From: Lobulomyces angularis
Taxonomy: Eukaryota > Chytridiomycota > Chytridiomycetes > Lobulomycetales > Lobulomycetaceae
DNA length: 11,277 nucleotides
Assembly (NCBI GenBank): GCA_027604685.1
Contig: JADHYX010000564.1
Coordinates: 1 to 11,277, forward strand
Direction: 5' to 3'
Each line of letters begins with the position of its first letter. Within the stretch, counting starts at the first letter, position 1. A program made the translations under genes and the position numbers. The notes under the pieces are model-generated. The model was not told the origin of the DNA. It saw only the letters and a program-made list of their open reading frames with translations, and searched no databases. Shown here in pieces: positions 1 to 8,868 of the stretch.

Positions 1-649
1 TTTCGTTAAAAACTAAATTTGAAAAGCATCCCTTAAGTTTAATCTGTTTTGACGAGGACAGCAATGAAAGTTGGAATGGAAATTTACAGTACATATTACT
101 TATTAAATTGGATTTAAATGTTAATTTTGTTATTGTTTAGTGGGATTCCGTTTTTTACTTACGTAGAATCTTTCAGTAAGAAGCGGGATAAAGTATTAAA
201 AGATCAAGGGGTAGGCATACCATTTTCGAAAGGATTTTACTTAATGTCGCAACTTCTTTCATTGTTAAATCCAAAAAGTTTAGGAGCAATGCATGAAGTG
301 AATTATGGTTTATTGGTAAAAGGCACTGCTCCATTCACGTAAAACCAACTCTGAAAATATAAATTTTTTTTTTTAAAAAAAAATTATAAATTTTAGTAAA
401 TATTCCTTATCTGAAATGTTGGGTGTCAACTTTGAAACAGAAGATTTTAAAAATTATTATCAACAATTTTGTGAAGCGCAGAAGATCCTTGCACCTTTGC
501 CATTTTTTGAAATGCTTTTATCTGCAAAAGATAATGAGTTTTTTATGGATATGTTTAAAATGCGCCGGGGACAAGTTATTTTAGTAATTTTTACTTTTCT
601 AACACTTGTTCTTACTATAATAGTATCAGTTATATTTAAATGTCAATAA
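1..649 (+). CDS. 3' part of an unidentified gene with a C-terminal membrane anchor
   Basis: Three exons are visible: <1-88 (codons start at base 3), 141-338 and 397-649, ending in TAA. The introns 89-140 (52 nt) and 339-396 (58 nt) are GT-AG and keep phase, giving 178 residues. The last ~25 residues form one hydrophobic segment (GQVILVIFTFLTLVLTI and onward) followed by the short tail FKCQ, preceded by a basic MRR. This looks like a tail anchor with the soluble part in the cytosol. The family is not securely recognised. The order GIPFFTYVESF, then an IPFSKGFYLM helix, then FTKYSLSEMLGVNFE recalls the C-terminal half of extended short-chain dehydrogenases of the 3-beta-hydroxysteroid dehydrogenase/sterol-decarboxylase type, but the cofactor-binding and catalytic half lies outside the window. 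That idea is only a guess. The exon structure is much surer than the function. Confidence 0.75.
89..140 (+). other. intron in the partial left-end gene
   Basis: This 52-nt intron runs from GTACAT to TTTAG. Splicing joins CA to T, giving His, and carries the frame from position 3 into the long frame that starts at 142. Without this splice the first exon stops at the TAG that ends the intron. Confidence 0.75.
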
Positions 650-1214
650 TTATAATATATGTAGATAATATTTAACCAATAACCAAATATTAATAAAGTA
701 TAAATGTAATAGGAAACACCTCTATTTGATTGTGGCCATATAACTAATTGATAACTGTTTATATTGTTATTTCAAAAATTATTAAATTCAAAAACAATAG
801 TGTTATTTATAATGATGGTTTTAGGTAGAGAACTTTACCTGATAAATCAACAAAAATAAAAAATATAAAAGAATACAGTATATATATAATGCTAAAAAAA
901 AAAACTGAATTAGTCTAAATGAATCTTAACAGATAAATGAACTTCACTCTACTTCAAGACAGATGTTCATCTGTAACCATAATCTTTCCAACGCAAAAAA
1001 TTTGCTTGCAAGATAAAAATTTCTTAGCATTTAACAAAAATAATGAATTTTTATTTAAATAAGTTAATTCGAAGGAAAATTTATTAACATTTTGTTTTTT
1101 AAAAGGTTTCAAAAAGAATCTTTTCATATTAATATTAAACTACATTCAATTTCTCCCATGTTAGCTGTTTACCCAAAATCAACAACAATTTTTGTAGTTG
1201 GGTAGTCTAAATCT
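650..1214. other. convergent intergenic region (3' ends)
   Basis: This stretch lies between two converging genes and should hold the 3' UTR of each. No reading frame with recognisable content and no tRNA-like structure was seen. On the minus strand AATAAA occurs at 1080-1085 and 1050-1055, 130-160 nt past the gamma-glutamyltransferase stop, and could serve that gene. A 16-bp dyad (ACAGATG-TT-CATCTGT) sits at 959-974. Confidence 0.6.
692..697 (+). promoter_or_regulatory. candidate polyadenylation signal AATAAA
   Basis: An exact AATAAA lies 43 nt after the stop codon of the left-end gene, a plausible distance for a polyadenylation signal. In DNA this AT-rich the hexamer is expected often by chance. 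Confidence 0.35.
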
Positions 1215-3560
1215 TCAGGTGCACCCTGCATAGCCATCACCTCTAAAATCACTTCCACCAGCTAATACAATTCCGTTCTCCTAAAATGATATTTAAATAA
1301 TAAGTAAACGAAAAGGTAACCTGTAAAGTCGACACGATAACCTGACCTCTACCAAATGCTTTTCTTTCAAACCCAGAAAGAACTGAAGTGTTATGCCCAA
1401 GCTTTCTTAATCCTTCCACAACATCTAGTTTAAAGCCTTCCTCTAAGCTCACAGAACTTTGTTTTGGGAACACTAAAGCACTATCAATTGAATTGATGTT
1501 AAAGCGTAATGCATCCACCGACTCCTGCGCAGTCATGTTGAAGTGCAACAAATTCAATAAAACTTGTAAGTGTCCTCTGCTCTTTTTAAATAATATGGTT
1601 AAAAAAAAAAGTATTTACTGTGGTTGTTGATAGCCACCCATGACACCAAAACTTGCAAAGAGCTCTTTTGATATATTATCTGTCACTATTGCAGGAATAA
1701 TAGTATGATATGGTCTTTTATTTGGCTCAACTACATTAAAACTATGGGGATCCAATGAAAAATTGGAACCACGATTTTGAAGGCAAATTCCTGTACCTTA
1801 TTAATAAATATTCACAAAAAAAAAAAAAATTAAAAATTGGTTAAAAAATAAAGAATTTGTAAAAAGAAAAAAAAAACCTTTTGCTACAATTTTACTTCCA
1901 AATGATTCAAACACTGAATTTATAAACGAGCAAGCATTCCCTTCCTTGTCAACCACTGTTAGATATACAGTATCGCAGCAATATAAGGGAGCCCCAAAAT
2001 GAACATCCGTAGAAGCTTTTAGAGGTGAAAATAATTTTGACCTCTTAAGATGATATTCCTGTATTTAAATTTATTAATTTTAAACTATTTAAAAAATACA
2101 TTTACCTTACTTAATAGTTTTTCAATGACTTTAGAAGACATTTTAGTTGGATCTGTAACAAAATGAAAGGAATCAGCAAATGCCAACCGCAAAGACTCAA
2201 TTAAAACATGCAAGTATTCAACTCCATTGTGTTCCTTGAAAATAAAATAAATAAAATTAATAAAAAAAAATAAGTTCCATACCATCTCGGATAAGTTTCT
2301 TATAACTCCTGTTTCTTGTAGTTGCTCTATAATTCCTAAAGCAATCAATGCAGTGATACCTTGTCCATTAGGTGGACTGAAAAAAATAACATTAAATAAA
2401 AATTCTATTAAAAAAATATTTAAGGAAAAAGAAATTCACCATTCATTGAGTGACTTGTCTAAATAAGAAATTTTGATAGGATGAATTATTGTAGAGCTAT
2501 GGTTTTTTAGATCATTAAGCGTCATCCTTCCACCATTTTTTGCAATAGTTTCTACTATTGCAGTAGCGACTTCACCCTCATAAAACCCAGCTTTGCCTTT
2601 TTCAGCTAACAGACTGAAACATCTTCCCAACAGTGGGAATTTCATAATATCCCCTTCATTAGGTGCGTTTCCATCTTTTAAAACTTCCAATCCATTACTT
2701 GAATTTTGCAATTCTTTTTCACTATTTTTCCTTTTCAGTTCAATAAAAAAAAAGAAAATTAGAAAAAAAATGAAAAATAAATAAAAAATATATGAAAAGT
2801 TAAGAAATGCGATTTCAATAAAATAAAAATATAATTTTTTTTGTAACTCATTTGATTAAAAAAATGGAAAATTACCATAAGCTAGCAGATACTTTAGAAA
2901 CTGGAAATCCATTCTCAGCCAGTTTTATTGCAGGAGTCAAAATATCCAACAAAGTTAATTTTCCCGATCCAAATTTTTCTACTGTATCCACATATCCTGC
3001 TGCAGCTGATACATCACAAAAATAAATAATTATTAAAAAAAAAAAGAAAAAAATGTTGAAAATAAAATAAAATAAAATTAAATAAAAAAACCTCCAGGAA
3101 CAGTAATTGAATTGGCGTCATTCATAGGAATAGTTTTATCAAATCCTAGTTTGTTAAGATACTCCAAAGGATCGCTGGCACTGGGATATCTGCCAGATCC
3201 ATTTAATCCTATAATACTTTTATCTTTGCCATCAAAATATAAGCAAAAGCAATCTCCGCCTATACCGGATGATGCAGGTTCCAGTACATTTAAACAAGCT
3301 GCAACTGCAACGGCAGCTATTATTTTTAGAAGTGTAAAATTCATTATAAATGACATTATAAAAATTATTTAATATTTCGTAAGAAACTGAATTTAAAAAG
3401 TAACTCAAATTATTAAAAAAACACTGAAATTCATGATTTTACCGTCTGCAGCATTTCCACCCATTCTGAGAATATTTAAACCAGCGTTTACTGCAAGAGG
3501 TTGACTAGTAGCAACCATTCCACTATTTAGGGAGTAAACTGTTGATCGACTTCTGTTCAT
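1215..3560 (-). CDS. gamma-glutamyltransferase-family enzyme, cytosolic bacterial-like type, 10 exons
   Basis: Exons, 5' to 3': 3560-3443, 3316-3092, 3005-2876, 2730-2440, 2376-2283, 2234-2106, 2058-1878, 1796-1619, 1576-1321, 1280-1215. They sum to 1668 nt, 555 aa. This Ntn-hydrolase family cleaves or transfers gamma-glutamyl groups, for example from glutathione. Visible motifs are [10 protein letters not shown] (14-23), GGNAADAAVA (34-43), [38 protein letters not shown] (256-261), [10 protein letters not shown], and DTVYLTVVD with the expected nucleophile Thr359, where the precursor would self-cleave. FGVMGG (439-444) and the ending [10 protein letters not shown] follow. Length and motif order match the short class without a signal peptide. 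The N-terminus has no signal or membrane anchor, unlike animal GGT or yeast Ecm38, so cytosolic action is inferred. The substrate is not determined. The start ATG at 3560 directly precedes the conserved N-terminus. Confidence 0.9.
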
Positions 3561-3769
3561 AATTTTAATTTTTACAAAGTAGAAGATGTAAATTTCGGAG
3601 AAATTAAAAAAAAACTTGGAATATGTAATCAAGTTTACTAAAAAAAAATACTAATTATAAAAAAATTTTAAATATTAATAGTAATTAATGCACTATTTTG
3701 AAAAAATAATATCATAAAAAAAAAAAAAATTCTTTCCTTTAATTAAAATTAATTTTTTTCTTTGTATAT
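3561..3769. other. short intergenic gap and promoter region of the gamma-glutamyltransferase gene
   Basis: This 209-bp, strongly A/T-rich gap separates the transporter stop from the gamma-glutamyltransferase start. It must contain the promoter and 5' leader of the latter and the 3' end of the former. No convincing TATA element or exact AATAAA was found for either. Confidence 0.5.
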
Positions 3770-6470
3770 CTAAATTTCACATCTATTTCTAGGAACATCA
3801 ATTTGTCCTTCAAACATTTGTTTTAAAGTAATAAAGGTATTATAGACTAGAGCAAAAACCCCAAAAAAAAATAATGACCAATCTTTCATAATAGTGAATC
3901 TTGACTTAGCAATATGGGCTGTAAAATGAAAAAATATTAGAAATAAAATTCTAAAAATGATAATTTCTTACTGTGAAATAGCGAAGGATAAATAAACATT
4001 AAAGGGATGCATGCAAAACAACCTGTTTACAAAATAGTTAGTACAATAGTTAAAACCAAAAAGTTAAAAAATTTTATTTATTTAAATTACTAACCGACAA
4101 GACTAACAAACTTATCTAAAAAGGTACTGCCGAAGTAAGCAACAAGTGCCAGGAATATAACTAAAAAGGTTCTAAAAAAGTTCTTCATTTTTAAAAAAAA
4201 AAAATTAAATTTTTAAGAAGAACAAAAAAAAAACCTTTTCCCATTTGGCTAAATTTGATATCTTTCCGGAGGTAGAAGTATCAAACATTTTATTTTCTGT
4301 AATTCGAATAGCAGGGTAAACTGTTAACGGAAATGAAAGCATAATCGCCAATCCATCTTTAATATTTTTTCATTATACTTCCTTTAATATTTAAAAGATA
4401 TCTTACATAAAAATTGAATTAGAGTGACTATAGGAGTAGGTGGTACATCTAAAAATACGATAGTAGAAACTTTACTTCCAAAAGTTAAATATCCCTAATA
4501 AATTATTAGTTTATTTAAAATATGTTATAAATGTAATCTTTTTATGTTACCAAACCACCCACACTTATGAAAATGACTCCAATAAACACAATACAAAGAC
4601 TCAATGTAAAATTAAACTTTTCAGGTTTTTTCATTGAATCCACAATAGGTAAAATTAAACAGATCCCTTCAAAGCTAAATAAGGCAGTCCCAACAAAGAG
4701 AGGAAAACTGTCATAGTTGATCCACATAATATCTTTTGCTGGACCACTTGTGAATAATACTGTCAAATCATAGTAAAAAATGTATCCCAATCCTAAAACT
4801 ATAAACACATCAGCAATTAAGCTCGTCAACCCAAAATGCTTGATTTTTCTAACCCATGAAAGCGGAATGAATATTAAGGCTATGAAATTTTTTTTGGCAG
4901 TTAAAGAAACATGAAGAAAACAAAGAAAAATACCTTGTAAAACTATAAAAAACCATTCGGGTAAAATTAATTTACAATCAGAAACCAACATGAGAATATC
5001 TCTTAAATTTTGAGCAACGAAAATATAATAAGCACAGCAAAATCCTAACAATTAATTTGGTATGTTTTTAAAAATAAAATTTATTTGAAGCAAATTTCAA
5101 TCTGCGTTACCACATTGTGCGAGAGTTATTGAAAACAAAACAGTATTTCTCATTTTTTCTCCATAGAGTTTACCTCCAACATCACCAAAAGATAAACCTC
5201 CGAATTCTCTACTTACTTCCACTAAAAGAATCATACTACATGTATTTAGTGAAAAAATTTAGCACCACCATGTACAGATAAAAATTAGTTTACCAGTGTA
5301 GTGTCAAGTATCCAATTATTACCATTAGTATGACAGAAAATCCTAGTCCACCATTGTAAAATGCTTTAGGTAAAAATAAAACCCCAGTTCCCACAAAAGC
5401 TTTTTAAAGATAAGAAAATTAATATCAATAAAAATTAAAATACCTTTCACCAACATAAAGAAAGCCTTTTTTGCTGAAATGCCTTTTTCGGCTGCTGGTC
5501 CTGTACTAACAGGACGAGGCTGTGAAACTAACGGAGTTCTTTCATTAAACGCATTTTCTTGGTCACTTTTTATCAAAACGTCATCATCATCAGAATCTTC
5601 AGGTACCACATCTCCACCGTAAAAACCATACAAAACCAAAAAGTCTATGAAGTTTCTAGTAAAGTGATTAGGAGGTTTTTTCCCTTCCTTTAATGCTAAA
5701 TTATCCATGTAAGATCTTCTCATCATTCCAGGAACTCTTAAATCACTGGCAGTAATTTGATCAGAAGCACTGCCGTAATTGGAAGCTGATCTCAGGGAAT
5801 GCAAATCTGTTTCACTATTTCTTCTTTTTACAATCGGCTCAGAACTTTCTCTTCTCTCCTGCCACTTATAAACGTTTCTTGTTGTATCACCTGAATTAAA
5901 TTAATGAAAGATATAAGATATTCAATATATTTAAAAAAAAAAAAAATTTGAAAGCGAAGACTGTTGATAAATTAAAATAATTTTTTTTTTTTTAAATTTA
6001 GACTTACCTCCTAATAAATTGTGTGCAACACTACCAAGACCTTCAAGCTCATTAGAAGCAACCAAATGTTCAGAAACAATTTTATTCAATACTTCACCGG
6101 GTAAAGGAGAACCAAAATTATTGTTTGTGTTGTTATTTATATAACTGCTTGAGACTAACGATTTGCCAGGAGAGGAGGAGTAAAATGTTTCCTTAAAGGA
6201 ATTAGGATTATCTTTAAAAGATCTAGCAAGTTGTTCGTTTATAGTTCCTGACGTACTTCTCTTCATTTGAATTTCATTTAAAACTTTTGGGGATGAGGAA
6301 GGTTTGGCAAGAGTAGAAGTGGCAAAAGTAGTCGGTGATTTTCCTGTAGTAATTTTAGAATCTACATTATTTATATCAATCTTTTGAGATGCGTTTGTAA
6401 TATTTGAAGTTGTACTAGAAGTTGCCAAGTTAATTTTACTGTTAGACTTTTTACTCTTTTTTTTTCCCAT
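3770..6470 (-). CDS. vacuolar amino-acid transporter, AVT3/AVT4-like (AAAP family), 11 exons
   Basis: Exons: 6470-6008, 5890-5444, 5399-5294, 5235-5111, 5044-4934, 4879-4551, 4494-4407, 4356-4235, 4182-4095, 4022-3972, 3918-3770. They total 2079 nt, 692 aa, close to the yeast Avt3/Avt4 sizes as I recall them. AVT3/AVT4 proteins export neutral amino acids from the vacuole. Residues 1-300 are a cytosolic Ser/Thr/Asn-rich tail with the family block SDLRVPGMMRR (203-213) and NHFTRNFIDFLVLYG (229-243), an acidic run (EDSDDDD, 252-258) and ERTPLV (271-276), which fits a dileucine-type vacuolar sorting signal. The membrane domain begins at KAFVGTGVLFLPKAF (303-317) and runs through about ten or eleven hydrophobic segments, including FALVGTALFSFEG-type positions (here FVGTALFSFEG), LAIMLSFPLTVYPAIRITEN and IPLMFIYPSLFH. 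The ATG at 6470 is preferred. The frame continues 24 nt upstream to a GTG, but no ATG lies there. Confidence 0.92.
4880..4933 (-). other. 54-nt stop-free, in-frame intron of the transporter gene
   Basis: The intron runs from GTATTTTT to TTTCATAG on the minus strand. It is 54 nt (18 codons) long and has no stop, so the frame reads straight through. Removing it joins WFFIVLQ to ALIFIPLSWVRKI, the uninterrupted arrangement expected for the family. Kept in, it adds 18 residues in the middle of a membrane segment. Confidence 0.8.
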
Positions 6471-7420
6471 ATGAATTATTACTGAAGTCGTCACTATGAA
6501 AGAAAAGTATTAAACAAAAAAAAAATTATGTATATTTGATTACAGTAATAAGGAGTAATAATTTAAGGTTTTTTTCCTTTGTAAGTTGGCAAAAAATTTA
6601 AACTTTAGAATTTTGAAGAAAAATGTCCCCAACAAAATTTAAACAAAGTTGGAATTTAACTTAAGAACTTGTAGTTTAAATGCAAGAAAATGAAATAAAT
6701 TACTTGTGAGTCAGACTTTGAAAAATATTTTGTTTCATTTAGAATTGCACATTAATCCCTGAAGGGTCTCCTTTACTAGCAAGTGTTTCTTTCCGGAGTA
6801 GTTTCTATATATCTACCATTCACACAAAACAAAAGCCAACATCAAGTAAATCTCATAACTGATTCTAACAGTTTTTTTATTTATTTCATTTACTAACTAC
6901 TCAACTGTCGTGGTATTTTAAAAATTAGTGAAGGATCTACAAAGAAACACATAAACATTAAATTTTTCCCTATCTGTACAGGAAAGTTTCAATAAAATTA
7001 ACTTTTTTTGGTGACTTACACACATATAAGTTACCAAGGTGCACCAGCAACTTTCAAGGTTTTATAAGAGTTAAATAAAGTATTTGTTGTTTTAGTGTTG
7101 TCTGCTATTCAAGAGCGGTTTTTTTCTTTTTAAAAACCTTCCTCCATTTCAACTTATGAGTATTGTATTAAAACAATTTAAATCTCAAAAAATATTAAAG
7201 TTACTTTGTTATTAAAATTTGTCATTTCTTTCTAGCAAATAGAACATTTATTACCATTTTCTACTTAAGATGCAAATTATATTTATTTATACTTTTTTAC
7301 TGTAAAAACTTCAATTTCTACAATTGCCTTTACTATTATGTTATAAGCACGAAATATAAAAAATCTAATGGCACTCCAATATATTAAAAAAAAAAAAGAT
7401 ATAATAAATTATTGAAATTT
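6471..7420. other. intergenic region: transporter promoter and carrier 3' region
   Basis: About 950 bp without a supported gene. The part next to 6471 must hold the transporter promoter and leader. The part next to 7420 should hold the carrier 3' UTR. Minus-strand AATAAA occurs at 7282-7287 and 7247-7252, 134-174 nt past the carrier stop. A CATAG acceptor-like site about 25 nt before the transporter ATG would allow a 5'-UTR intron, but no upstream donor can be singled out. No tRNA or small-RNA signature was seen. Confidence 0.55.
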
Positions 7421-8614
7421 CTATTTCTTGGCCATGAAAGCTTGAGCTATTTACAAAAAAAAAAAAAAAAATTAACGCTGTTGATGTTAACTTGAGTTAC
7501 CTTCTCCGTAAAAGACTAATACTAATGCTGCACCAGTACCTCTAAGGATGTTGGCACCAGCTCCTTTGAATAAAGCAGCAGCTCCTTCCTCTTTGACAAT
7601 TCTAGAGAAACAATGTAAAGCACCTTTGTAAAGTTTTTCATCTAATGGTTTAACGGCTTCCATTTGTAATCTTCTACGAATAGTATCAAATGGATAAGTA
7701 ACAAAACCAGAAAGAATAACGGAAAGTTGAGCACCAAGCCATTTTGAAGCAATACCTCTAAATGAAACTTCCTTATCCCAAGGGTTAAGTCCCTTCAAAG
7801 TATCATTCAAACCGAATTGAACCCCACGGTAAGGAATAATACCAGCAACAGATATACCAAAACCTTGATAAAGTCCCATAATACCTTTTGGACCTTTAGC
7901 GGTTTTGACTAAACAGTCACCCAAACCAGTGAAAGTTTTTTTTCCAGAACCAACATCAGAAGCTAAACGAGTACGAGCATAATCAAGAGGGTAGACAAAG
8001 GTTAAAGAGAAGGCACCAGCAGCACCACCAGAAAGCAAGTTGATTCCAAAGAAAGACCAGAAATCAGTTTTTGGGCTGTATCTAAAGAAATAATAAATAA
8101 AATTTGTATTAAATAAAAACATACTTTGGGAAAGCTCCTTTGATAGTATCTTTTGAAGCCAAGTTCAAGGCCTGGGTTGGGAAATATCTGATACAGTTAG
8201 TGAAGTTACCTCTCCAGAAAGCACCAATACCTAAAAACATACTTAATATTGAGATCGTTAAAAAAAAATTTCTTCACCTTGTTCAGAAGCAACTCTGCTG
8301 AAGCAGTTAACAATACCAGTGTATCTTGGAACTTCACCAGAAATAATTTTTGGGTTGGCATCTTGGGTTTGAATAATCAATTTAACTCTTTCAATTGGAG
8401 CAGTAATAGTTTTAGAAACGGCACCAGAAACACCACCAGCAATGAAATCTTAAAAAAACAACCGTTAAATAAAAAAAAAACAAGTTTTAAACTTCAAAAA
8501 AGATCGTAAAAAGACAATATCAATTTTTAAAAATTTATTGTTTAAAAGAGCACTAAAGTTACCTTTAATCATTTTAGTGGTTGGATCATCTTTAACTTTT
8601 GGAGCTGCTGACAT
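7421..8614 (-). CDS. ADP/ATP-carrier-like mitochondrial carrier with altered signature, 5 exons
   Basis: Exons: 8614-8563, 8448-8278, 8230-8125, 8081-7501, 7446-7421. They total 936 nt, 311 aa, the usual size. Mitochondrial carriers sit in the inner membrane as three repeats of two helices; ADP/ATP carriers swap cytosolic ADP for matrix ATP. All three Px[DE]xx[KR] motifs are present: PIERVK (35-40), PLDYAR (141-146), PFDTIR (240-245). Typical carrier landmarks are [27 protein letters not shown] (80-97), [34 protein letters not shown] and [14 protein letters not shown] (288-301). The ADP/ATP-carrier hallmark RRRMMM is instead RRRLQM (245-250). The helix-4 block reads [11 protein letters not shown] (190-200), and helix 6 ends YGEAQ where YDEIK is usual. 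The last exon codes only eight residues, AQAFMAKK. Basic arginines expected for nucleotide binding (R89, R290) remain. It could be a divergent orthologue or a paralogue for another nucleotide. Confidence 0.88.
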
Positions 8615-8657
8615 TTTAAGTTATTAAAAAATTTAAAAAAAAAAAAAAATTTTTGCG

Positions 8658-8663
8658 TTTATA
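8658..8663 (-). promoter_or_regulatory. candidate TATA box of the carrier gene
   Basis: TATAAA on the minus strand lies 44 bp before the carrier ATG, which would leave only a very short leader. It is the clearest TATA-like hexamer in the 254-bp gap, but in AT-rich DNA it may be chance. Confidence 0.25.
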
Positions 8664-8868
8664 AAAAAGGTAAAAACCCTTAGTTACACAAAGCCGTGTT
8701 TTGCAATTTTAATGTCAGCTTAAAATTTAGTGTCGTCATTTGTAAATTGTTTGTAAAAAAAAATTGTTTTGTTCAGAGATTTAACTGTATTCCTGTAATA
8801 CCATATTGGCGCGTAAAATTCTAGTAGAATCTACTTCTAAATCTACAAATCAACTTAGAGTGTACTGA

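Noticed and set aside
3112..3372. Plus-strand frame of 86 residues
   Set aside because: It is antisense to gamma-glutamyltransferase exon 2, which is conserved on the minus strand.
6471..6494. Longer transporter start at 6494
   Set aside because: The codon there is GTG, not ATG. The first ATG in frame is at 6470 and gives a 692-aa protein of family length.
6757..6766. Small CCCT-GA-AGGG hairpin in the long intergenic region
   Set aside because: A stem of four pairs with a two-base loop is too weak, and nothing around it suggests an RNA gene.
8249..8509. Plus-strand frame of 86 residues
   Set aside because: It is antisense to carrier exon 2 and its flanking introns.
8806..8813. TTGGCGCG, an E2F/MBF-like site between the Arp10-like and carrier genes
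   Set aside because: A single octamer with no second site and no reason for cell-cycle control of these genes.
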